Below, piece after piece: positions 1 through 7,100 of a stretch of DNA of 8,320 nt (positions are counted from its first letter, which is position 1; each line of letters opens with the position of its first letter). The notes beneath the pieces are model-generated. The model ran no database searches, was not told where the DNA came from, and was given only the letters and a program-made list of their open reading frames with translations. The DNA comes from an uncultured Ruminococcus sp. (lineage in GTDB: Bacteria > Bacillota > Clostridia > Oscillospirales > Ruminococcaceae), in contig CAMNFW010000083.1 of the NCBI GenBank assembly GCA_946537565.1, positions 1 to 8,320 on the forward strand. Reading direction: 5' to 3'. Both the position numbers and the translations under genes were made by a program.

Positions 1-1593
1 GGTCTTTTTCTTTACACGCTTAGCAAGAGCTTCCTTGCAGCCCTTCTTGACTTCCATGAGTTTCTTAAGAACTTCCTCATCGTTTTCAAACTGCTTGAAC
101 TTAGAAAGTTCGGAAGCGTCCTTGATGAACTTAGTGCCGATGGTATCGGAGAGTAGCTTTGTCAGACCGGGATTGGACTGATACAGCCATCTTCTGTAAG
201 CGATACCGTTGGTGACATTCTTGAATTTTTCGGGAGTATTCTGATACTCCTCACCGAATACAGACTGCTTGATGATCTCTGAGTGGAGCTTAGAAACGCC
301 GTTAACGCTGTGGGAAGCGGCAACACAAAGAGTAGCCATATGGATCATATTGTCCTTGATGATAGACATACGGGTAGTTTTAGCGCTGTCATAGCCATTT
401 TTTTCCATAAGGCCCTTGCAGTAGCGGTTGTTGATCTCAACGATGATAGAGAAGATTCTCGGAATAACACTCTTGACGAGGTTAACGTCCCATTTTTCGA
501 GAGCCTCAGCCATAACGGTATGGTTAGTGTAAGCAAAGGTCTTTGTAACGATATCCCATGCCTTATCCCAGCTGTAGCCGCAGTCATCGAGGAGTATTCT
601 CATAAGTTCGGGGATAGCGAGGGTCGGGTGAGTATCATTGATGTGGATAGCGACCTTTTCAGCGAGGTTTTCGAGGGTGCCGTAAACGTTCATATGGTTG
701 TTTACGATATCGCCGACAGAAGCAGCGCAGAGGAAGTACTGCTGTCTGAGACGGAGGGACTTGCCTTCCAGGTGGTTATCGTTAGGATAGAGGATCTTTG
801 AGATAGCATTAGCAATTGAGTTCTGAGCGAGAGCGCTGGCGTAATCGCCTTTGTTGAACATATTCATATCGAAGCTGGGAGCCTTAGCTGACCAGAGACG
901 GAGAACAGATACACCCTCAGAGCCGTAACCGGAAACGTACATATCATAAGGAGTTGCAACAACTGTATTATAATTCACATGAGAGATATAGTGGTACTGA
1001 TTGTCCCAGTATTCCTGGAGATCGCCCTCGAAGTGGATATCAATTGACAGCTCAGGCTTAGGAACGAGCCATACAGAGCCGCCGGGGAGCCAGTTATCAG
1101 GAAGCTCAGTCTGCCAGCCGTCCACCAGCTTCTGCTGGAAGATACCGTATTCATAGCAGATAGAATAGCCCATAGCGGGGAATCCGGTGGTAGCGAGAGC
1201 GTCGAGGTAGCAGGCAGCAAGTCTTCCGAGGCCGCCGTTGCCGAGACCGGCATCAGGCTCATGGTCGAAGACCTTATCGAGGTTGATGGTATACTCCTTA
1301 AGCATAGCTCTTACCTCATCAGCGATATCGAGGTTATAGAGGCTGGTTTTAAGGGAGCGTCCCATAAGGAATTCCATTGAGAGGTAATAGATCTGCTTTC
1401 CGCCGACAGAATGAGTGTGGTTAATGAAGCTCTGTCTCTTTGTGCCGAGGATCTCGACGATAATAGAAGAAAGAACCTGATAGACCTGCTTATCGGAAGC
1501 TTCCTCAGGAGTGACGCTGTAGAGCGCCTGAAGTTTTTTCGGGAAATCCTGTCTGATTTTTTCCATAAGGGGGTTGATTGTTTTATTAGCCAT
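1..1593 (-). CDS. glgP: Glycogen/starch phosphorylase, N-terminal 531 residues (C-terminus beyond window)
   Basis: Cytoplasmic enzyme of the GT35 family that removes glucose units from alpha-1,4-glucan with phosphate, giving glucose-1-phosphate. I translated the reverse strand; the frame is open from the ATG at 1593 to the window edge. Family signatures seen: YLSMEFLMGR (residues 70-79), GLGNGGLGRLAACYLDALA (117-133), YGIFQQ (149-154) with DGWQ, YPNDN (269-273) then LRLRQQYF (280-287), INDTHPTLAIPELMR (318-332), TNHTVMAEALEKW (356-368) and NVTNGI (459-464). Family members have about 800 residues, so roughly one third is missing, including the pyridoxal-phosphate lysine and most of the C-terminal domain; catalytic completeness cannot be judged here. 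The start is supported by GGAGA at 1604-1600 on the minus strand, six bases upstream. It is transcribed divergently from the S26-like gene. Family assignment is very secure; the glycogen versus maltodextrin preference is not resolved. Confidence 0.97.
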   Translation of the reverse strand, partial: MANKTINPLMEKIRQDFPKKLQALYSVTPEEASDKQVYQVLSSIIVEILGTKRQSFINHTHSVGGKQIYYLSMEFLMGRSLKTSLYNLDIADEVRAMLKEYTINLDKVFDHEPDAGLGNGGLGRLAACYLDALATTGFPAMGYSICYEYGIFQQKLVDGWQTELPDNWLPGGSVWLVPKPELSIDIHFEGDLQEYWDNQYHYISHVNYNTVVATPYDMYVSGYGSEGVSVLRLWSAKAPSFDMNMFNKGDYASALAQNSIANAISKILYPNDNHLEGKSLRLRQQYFLCAASVGDIVNNHMNVYGTLENLAEKVAIHINDTHPTLAIPELMRILLDDCGYSWDKAWDIVTKTFAYTNHTVMAEALEKWDVNLVKSVIPRIFSIIVEINNRYCKGLMEKNGYDSAKTTRMSIIKDNMIHMATLCVAASHSVNGVSKLHSEIIKQSVFGEEYQNTPEKFKNVTNGIAYRRWLYQSNPGLTKLLSDTIGTKFIKDASELSKFKQFENDEEVLKKLMEVKKGCKEALAKRVKKKT

Positions 1594-1607
1594 AAAAATT
1601 CTCCAAT

Positions 1608-1740
1608 CTGCCGCCGAGGCAGCGATTTTAAGCAGTGAAGGAACAGAATAGAGTGTTCTTTATTTATGCGTGCCACTGCTTTTACAATTTGTATATTTAC
1701 GTCAGTATTTCACAGGACAGAAAAACCGGTAAAACCGGCT
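1608..1740 (-). other. Structured 5' leader of glgP (three hairpins)
   Basis: The predicted glgP leader is about 165 nt and contains three potential hairpins. Furthest upstream is AGCCGG-TTTTA-CCGGTT (1740-1724) with one wobble pair, followed by a short T run, so it resembles a weak intrinsic terminator. Next is a nested stem in which AAGCAGTG (1681-1674) pairs with CACTGCTT (1637-1630), and AAAGAACA pairs with the adjoining TGTTCCTT with one A-C mismatch; a 12-nt bulge lies on one side. Nearest the gene is CTGCC-TCGGC-GGCAG (1622-1608), ending just before the ribosome binding site. The pairings are seen directly; a regulatory role is inference, and I recognise no known riboswitch class. Confidence 0.4.
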
Positions 1741-1766
1741 GCCCTTTTACAAACTGTATACACTTA

Positions 1767-1796
1767 ATTTTATCATGTTTTATATTTTCTTGTCAA
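1767..1796 (-). promoter_or_regulatory. Predicted sigma-A promoter of glgP
   Basis: On the minus strand there is TTGACA (1796-1791), an 18-bp spacer and TAAAAT (1772-1767), preceded by TGA, which forms a TGn extended -10. It faces glgP and would start transcription near 1760. The -35 is a consensus match and the same TGn feature occurs at the other promoters in the window. Confidence 0.65.
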
Positions 1797-1805
1797 TTGT
1801 ATATT

Positions 1806-2007
1806 TTCACAAATATTTATCAACGGAATTTACATTTTACTAAAAAATAATTTAATTTCAAGAAGAAATGCTTAAATTTATTCTATGTATTTTATGCAGA
1901 ATATACTAAGATTAAAATTAGGAAAATGAAATTTGTGCATATTTACAAATATTTCAAATTTTTATAAAAATAATGATATTTTTAAAAAATAAAACTTCAC
2001 AAATATT
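1806..2007 (+). repeat. Three direct copies of TT(C/T)ACAAATATT in the divergent intergenic region
   Basis: The 12-mer TTCACAAATATT occurs at 1806-1817 and 1996-2007, and TTTACAAATATT at 1942-1953. The middle copy is part of an imperfect dyad, ATTTGT (1931-1936) against ACAAAT (1945-1950). The outer copies lie 9 bp beyond the glgP -35 box and 10 bp beyond the -35 box of the S26-like gene. The rest of 1797-2017 is very AT-rich and I see no gene in it. The copies could be regulator sites, UP-element-like tracts, or chance in AT-rich DNA. Confidence 0.35.
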
Positions 2008-2017
2008 AAAAAAACGT

Positions 2018-2046
2018 TTGAAATCCTGCGAGTTATGTGATATAAT
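2018..2046 (+). promoter_or_regulatory. Predicted sigma-A promoter of the S26-like gene
   Basis: TTGAAA (2018-2023), 17-bp spacer, perfect TATAAT (2041-2046) with TGA directly in front (extended -10). The start site would be near 2053, giving a leader of about 90 nt that contains a small hairpin, CCGGA-CAGTAT-TCCGG (2068-2083). Confidence 0.75.
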
Positions 2047-2141
2047 AGCTTTAAAGACATTTTCTGACCGGACAGTATTCCGGCATAGCTCCAGTAGTGT
2101 AGAAACAAGTCATTACAAGAACGAAAGGGTTTGATGAAAAA

Positions 2142-3353
2142 ATGAAAAAGAAGCGTTTCTCAATTCTGAAGATGGTTATTGTGGTAATATGTATCATTCT
2201 CATAATCGTCTGTGCAGCAGTGAACATCCTCTTCTCCAAGAATAAAACACCCCATATCCTGGGCAGATACATTTATGTGGTGGACGAGTCCAATCCTATG
2301 GGCAGCGATATCACTACCGGCGATGCACTTATTTCCAGGGAGGCTTCTGATGTAACTATCAGCGCCGGAGATATCGTGCTGTGCTATCCTGCTGACGACC
2401 CGGAAAACCTCGTGCTTCGCAGCATAAACGCAGTTGTAGAGGCTGAGGACGGCACCGAGAAATACTATACCCGTGATTCCAGGCACGAGGACAATACCGA
2501 TTCCATAACCAAAGACCGCATAGCTGCTATATGCACTGGCTATCCTGCCAGCGCAGAGTTGGGCGCTCTAATAAGATTTGCCACAGATATGAAGGGCATA
2601 ATCGCAATGCTGGTAGCTCCCTGTGTTCTTCTGGTAATATTCCTCATCGCAAAGGTAGCTTCAAAGGGCAGCGAAGATGATGACGATGAGTACGAGTTCT
2701 ATGAGTACGACGATGAAGATGAAGACGAAGAAGGCGGTAAAAAAGGCAAAAAACAGCATAAGAAGCCTTCCGAGCCTCTCTATGAACCCGGAACTGAAAA
2801 TGAGCATAACGATGAGCTTGAACGCAAAAAGCTCTCTATTGCTGAGAATTTCAGCCAGAAGCAGGTAAACTCTGAGTCTCCTTACCAGAAGGAAAAGGAG
2901 CGCACTATGCAGTTCAGAGCCCAGAAGGGCAATCAGCAGCAGTCTGCTGCACCTGTTCCGCAGACCGGTTCTGCTGAATCCAATTTCGCTGCAAGAAATA
3001 AACAGTCCCAGTCACAGACAGCTCCTATCGCTGATGCGCTCAGAGAAGAAATGCTCCGCAGAACCGAAGAAGCAGAACGTACAAGCACCTTCTCTATCAA
3101 GCCTTCTCCGCAGAATTCTGACCCTGTGGACAATACCGGCATTCTTTCCAAGGCTCAGCTGGAACAGATGTCAAGAGAAGATCCTGCTCCAAAGCCTCAG
3201 CCTAAGCCGGCTCCAAAGCCTCATAAAAGCAGCACTCCAGATATTTCCGATATCCTTAAGCAGACCTCAATGACCGAAAAGAAGAAGAATCCCTCGGCTA
3301 TGTCTGTTGATGATCTCCTTAAGATGATCGAGGAAGAAAAGAAAAAACTCTGA
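2142..3353 (+). CDS. SipW-like (S26B) signal peptidase homologue, probably catalytically inactive, with long charged cytoplasmic tail
   Basis: 403 residues. Order: basic start, membrane helix 11-31, extracytoplasmic domain about 32-148, second helix about 152-172, then about 230 residues predicted inside. The domain follows the SipW pattern: FSK after helix 1, an M-x8-G/S segment (PMGSDITTGD, 52-61), AGDIVL (75-80), VLRSI (91-95), YYTR (108-111) and GYP (133-135) before helix 2. In active S26B enzymes the residue just before the conserved Met is the catalytic Ser; here it is Pro52. The catalytic His of the THR motif aligns with Arg93. I therefore infer a pseudopeptidase. The tail has an acidic stretch (178-197), a basic stretch (200-208), a Gln/Ser-rich middle, a Pro-Lys segment (348-361) and two short C-terminal motifs, PDISDILK and SVDDLLKMIEEE. 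The start is uncertain by little: GAAAGGG (2123-2129) lies 12 bp upstream, and a three-codon ORF (ATG 2134) overlaps the ATG. Function is unknown; it could be a scaffold, anchor or regulator. Confidence 0.75.
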   Translation: MKKKRFSILKMVIVVICIILIIVCAAVNILFSKNKTPHILGRYIYVVDESNPMGSDITTGDALISREASDVTISAGDIVLCYPADDPENLVLRSINAVVEAEDGTEKYYTRDSRHEDNTDSITKDRIAAICTGYPASAELGALIRFATDMKGIIAMLVAPCVLLVIFLIAKVASKGSEDDDDEYEFYEYDDEDEDEEGGKKGKKQHKKPSEPLYEPGTENEHNDELERKKLSIAENFSQKQVNSESPYQKEKERTMQFRAQKGNQQQSAAPVPQTGSAESNFAARNKQSQSQTAPIADALREEMLRRTEEAERTSTFSIKPSPQNSDPVDNTGILSKAQLEQMSREDPAPKPQPKPAPKPHKSSTPDISDILKQTSMTEKKKNPSAMSVDDLLKMIEEEKKKL

Positions 3354-3363
3354 TATATCACAT

Positions 3364-3393
3364 GGCGGACTTTTTAAAAGCTCCGCCTTTTTT
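3364..3393 (+). terminator. Intrinsic terminator of the S26-like gene
   Basis: GGCGGA (3364-3369) pairs with TCCGCC (3382-3387). Inside, a single bulged C precedes further C-G and T-A pairs, and a run of six T follows (3388-3393). It begins 10 bp after the stop codon. The sequence is nearly the same as the terminator at 3903-3929. Confidence 0.9.
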
Positions 3394-3426
3394 ATCAGAT
3401 CCACATTGCGTGTTTTAGAAAATATA

Positions 3427-3455
3427 TTGACAATATGCGAAAAATATGCTATAGT
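3427..3455 (+). promoter_or_regulatory. Predicted sigma-A promoter of the 117-residue gene
   Basis: Consensus TTGACA (3427-3432), 17-bp spacer, TATAGT (3450-3455) preceded by TGC (extended -10). The leader is about 70 nt and contains a CCGG-anchored hairpin (3485-3506, CCGGCTC paired with GAG-TT-CCGG) that competes with TTCCG/CGGAA pairing (3483-3487 with 3507-3511). Confidence 0.75.
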
Positions 3456-3533
3456 AATATCGGTTGAGTTTTATCTTAAATCTTCCGGCTCCTCGGTGAG
3501 TTCCGGCGGAAATATACTAAAGGAGATGCTGAA

Positions 3534-3887
3534 ATGGCAAGAAGCAGATTTGCACTGTGCTGTGCGCTGAGACACGTTTTTTTCAATGACTACGGACTCG
3601 AAAGAACTTATATCATGAGCGATATCCTCGCCCTTCTGTCTTATTATATCGATGCGGATACTCCCGTTGAGATTATCTCTAACCAGAAAAAGCTTACCCT
3701 CTGGCTGACTAAGGCTGAAATGATCAGGAAGCTCCAGCTGGAACAGGGTGATGCTGTCCTTGACAATCTCATGAGAGAGCTGGATATGATAAACCTTATC
3801 GGTCTTACTCAGTATATCAAAGAGAAGGCTTTAGCTGCCGGCGATCTTTCCCTGGAGCATATCAAGGGTGACAATGATAAATGGTAA
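3534..3887 (+). CDS. Small hypothetical protein, 117 residues, possible winged-helix fold
   Basis: I do not recognise this family. The frame is credible because it has AGGAG (3521-3525) eight bases before the ATG, its own strong promoter upstream and a terminator 15 bp downstream, so it forms a complete single-gene unit. There is no signal peptide or clear membrane helix. The N-terminus has a Cys-Cys pair (9-10) in a short basic/hydrophobic stretch. A helical segment follows at about 28-40. Residues 58-84, beginning LTKAEMIRKL, look like two amphipathic helices, and the following hydrophobic INLIGLTQYI could be a wing strand; this resembles a small winged helix-turn-helix, but that is only a pattern judgement. 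Met28 is an alternative start with a poorer ribosome binding site. It lies just upstream of carB, separated by a terminator and a new promoter, so linked function is not implied. Confidence 0.65.
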   Translation: MARSRFALCCALRHVFFNDYGLERTYIMSDILALLSYYIDADTPVEIISNQKKLTLWLTKAEMIRKLQLEQGDAVLDNLMRELDMINLIGLTQYIKEKALAAGDLSLEHIKGDNDKW

Positions 3888-3902
3888 AATATTAATACTT
3901 AA

Positions 3903-3929
3903 GGCGGACTGTTTGCAGCTCCGCCTTTT
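3903..3929 (+). terminator. Intrinsic terminator of the 117-residue gene
   Basis: GGCGGA (3903-3908) pairs with TCCGCC (3920-3925), with inner C-G, T-A and G-C pairs, one bulged C at 3919 and a TTTG loop. Four T follow (3926-3929). It starts 15 bp after the stop codon. Confidence 0.85.
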
Positions 3930-3999
3930 CTGATACCTGCTGCCGGAAGATAAGATCATCAAAGCTCAGGCTGTGTAATAAATATTTTCTGTATATGTA

Positions 4000-4028
4000 T
4001 TGCATTTTTACGGAAAATATGATATTAT
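4000..4028 (+). promoter_or_regulatory. Predicted sigma-A promoter of carB
   Basis: TTGCAT (4000-4005), 17-bp spacer, TATTAT (4023-4028) preceded by TGA (extended -10). The start would be near 4035, about 80 nt before the carB ATG. The -35 is a weaker match than at the neighbouring promoters. Confidence 0.65.
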
Positions 4029-4045
4029 ATAAGGTAAGGATTTAT

Positions 4046-4100
4046 GCCCGTAGCTTTCGGCTTAAGGGTAAATTTATAATCGTGTGATTCTTTGCACGGG
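4046..4100 (+). other. carB leader with competing stem pairings next to the ribosome binding site
   Basis: CCCGT (4047-4051) can pair with ACGGG (4096-4100), ending two bases before the AGGAG at 4103-4107. The same right arm can instead form a local hairpin, CGTG (4081-4084) with CACG (4095-4098), and CCC can also pair with GGG at 4066-4068. There is no U-tailed terminator, so if this is regulatory it would act on translation. I see no PyrR-type binding site. The evidence is only short complementary stretches. Confidence 0.2.
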
Positions 4101-4114
4101 TCAGGAGATACAGT

Positions 4115-7100
4115 ATGCCAAAAAAACAAGATATCAACAAGATAATGATAATAGGTTCAGGTCCTATCATAATAGGTCAGGCGTGTGAATTTGACTACTC
4201 CGGTACTCAGGCTTGTAAGGCTCTGAGAAATTTAGGCTATGAGATCGTTCTCGTAAACTCAAATCCAGCTACGATCATGACAGACCCTGATGTTGCTGAT
4301 ATTACTTATATCGAGCCGCTTAATCTCGCAAGGCTCACCCAGATAATCGAGAAGGAGCGCCCTGATGCTCTGCTGCCGAATCTGGGCGGTCAGTCCGGTC
4401 TTAACCTCTGCTCTGAGCTGGATAAAGCCGGTGTACTCAAAAAGTACGGCGTACAGGTCATCGGTGTTCAGGTCGATGCCATCGAAAGAGGCGAGGACAG
4501 AATCGAATTCAAGAACGCAATGAGCGCTCTCGGTATCGGTATGCCAAGAAGTGAGGTCGCTTATTCCGTTGACGAGGCTGTGAAGATCGCTGAAAAGCTG
4601 AAATATCCTGTGGTTCTCCGTCCGGCTTATACCATGGGCGGCGCAGGCGGCGGAATGGTATACAATGTTGACGAGCTTAAGGTTGTCTGTGAAAGAGGTC
4701 TCCAGGCTTCACTGGTAGGTCAGGTGCTGGTTGAGGAGTGTATCTTTGGCTGGGAAGAGCTGGAGCTTGAAGTCGTTCGTGATGCTAATAACAATAAGAT
4801 CACCGTTTGCTTCATCGAAAATATCGACCCGATCGGCGTTCATACCGGCGATTCCTTCTGCTCAGCTCCTATGCTTACTATTCCGGAGGACGTTCAGGCT
4901 GAGCTTCAGGAGATGTCTTATCGCATAATCGAGTCCATTGAAGTTATCGGCGGCTGTAACTGTCAGTTTGCCCGTGACCCTGAGACCGGACGTATCGTTG
5001 TTATTGAAATAAATCCAAGAACTTCACGTTCCTCTGCCCTTGCTTCAAAGGCAACTGGCTTCCCGATCGCACTTGTATCCGCTATGCTTGCCTGCGGTCT
5101 TACCCTTGATGAGATCCCTTGCGGAAAGTATGGTACTCTTGATAAATATGTTCCCGACGGAGATTATGTGGTTATAAAGTTCGCACGCTGGGCATTTGAA
5201 AAATTCAAGGACGCTCAGGATAAGCTCGGCACTCAGATGAGAGCAGTCGGCGAGGTAATGAGCATCGGCAAAACCTATAAAGAAGCCTTCCAGAAGGCTA
5301 TCCGCAGCCTTGAAACCGGAAGATATGGTCTCGGCTTTGCAAAGAATTTCCATGAGCAGACTAAGGAACAGCTCCTTGATCAGCTGAAATATCCCTCCAG
5401 TGAGAGACAGTTCATCATGTATGAAGCTCTCCGCAAGGGCGCAACTGTTGAAGAGCTTCATCAGCTTACAAAGATAAAGCATTACTTCATTGAGCAGATG
5501 CTTGAACTTGTACAGGAAGAGGAAAATCTCCTGACAATGAAGGGCAGTGTCCCCGAAAAGAACGTGCTTAAGCAGGCTAAGCTGGACGGCTTCTCCGACC
5601 GCTACCTCAGCTCCCTCCTTGAAGTTACAGAGGAAGAGATAAGAAATGCCCGCATCGGCTTCGGCATCAAGGAAGCCTGGGAGGGCGTTCACGTCAGCGG
5701 AACTGAAAACGCTGCCTACTATTACTCTACCTATCACCTCGATCAGGACAACAGCCCAGTTAATGAGGATAAGCCTAAGATAATGATCCTGGGCGGCGGT
5801 CCTAACAGAATTGGTCAGGGTATCGAATTTGACTACTGCTGCGTTCATGCGGCTATCGCACTTAAAAAGCTGGGATTTGAGTCTATCATCGTAAACTGCA
5901 ACCCCGAAACTGTTTCTACAGACTATGACACCTCCGATAAGCTTTACTTTGAGCCTCTTACCCTTGAAGATGTTCTTAGTATTCATGAAAAGGAAAAGCC
6001 TGTGGGTGTTATCGCTCAGTTCGGCGGACAGACACCTCTTAACCTGGCAGGTGACCTTAAAAAGTATGGAGTTAATATTCTCGGCACAACTCCTGAGACC
6101 ATTGACCTGGCTGAGGACAGAGATCATTTCCGTGCAATGATGGACAAGCTGGGAATACCAATGCCGGAAGCAGGAATGGCTGTAAACGTTGACGAAGCTC
6201 TCGAAATAGCTAATAAAATAGGCTATCCTGTAATGGTTCGTCCTTCATATGTACTGGGCGGAAGAGGCATGGAAGTAGTTCATGACGACGAGATGATGAG
6301 AGTATATATGGAAGCTGCCGTTGGTGTAACACCTGACAGACCTATTCTCATTGACCGCTTCCTCCACCATGCTACAGAGTGTGAGGCTGATGCGATATCA
6401 GACGGTGAAAACTGCTTTGTACCGGCTGTTATGGAGCATATCGAGCTTGCCGGCGTTCATTCCGGAGACTCAGCCTGCATACTCCCTGCAAAGAATCTGA
6501 CAGAAGATCAGATCGCAACTATTAAGGAGTATACAAAGAAGATCGCTGTTGAAATGAATGTATGCGGACTTATGAATATGCAGTACGCTATCGAGGACGG
6601 AGTTGTTTATGTCCTTGAAGCAAATCCCCGTGCATCAAGAACAGTACCGCTGGTATCAAAGGTATGCGATATCAATATGGTAAGAATAGCTACCGAGATC
6701 ATCACATCTTCACTTACCGGCAATCCTTCACCTGTTCCCACTTTAAAGGACAGAAAGATCAACCACTACGGCGTGAAGGAAGCTGTATTCCCCTTCAATA
6801 TGTTCCAGGAAGTTGACCCTGTACTCGGACCTGAGATGCGTTCGACAGGTGAAGTTCTGGGTATTGCCAATAACTTCGGCGAGGCTTATTACAAGGCTCA
6901 GGAGGCTACAAAGAATCTTCTTCCCCAGGAGGGAACTGTCCTGCTCAGCGTTTGCGACAGAGATAAGCCGGAGCTTATCGAGATCGCTAAAGGCTTCAAT
7001 GAGCTGGGCTTCAATATCCTCGCTACCGGCAAGAGCTATGAGATGATAAAGGAAGCCGGTATCCCCTGCAAGAAAATCTTCAAGATCTATGAGGGCAGAC

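Noticed and set aside
283..801. 172-codon plus-strand frame opposite glgP
   Set aside because: It lies fully within conserved glycogen phosphorylase sequence on the other strand and matches no family I know.
1635..1850. 71-codon plus-strand frame in the glgP upstream region
   Set aside because: It lies in AT-rich DNA over the glgP leader and promoter, with low-complexity sequence and no convincing start signals.
2677..2740. GA-rich simple sequence as a possible regulatory or unstable repeat
   Set aside because: It is explained as the coding sequence of the Asp/Glu run in the tail of the S26-like protein.
4035..4114. PyrR-type attenuator for carB
   Set aside because: The leader is only about 80 nt, has no U-tailed terminator and no recognisable PyrR anti-antiterminator motif.
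5045..6127. 360-codon open frame on the minus strand opposite carB
   Set aside because: carB on the plus strand is a certain full-length gene; the reverse frame has no recognisable domain and no good ribosome binding site, so it is a codon-bias shadow.
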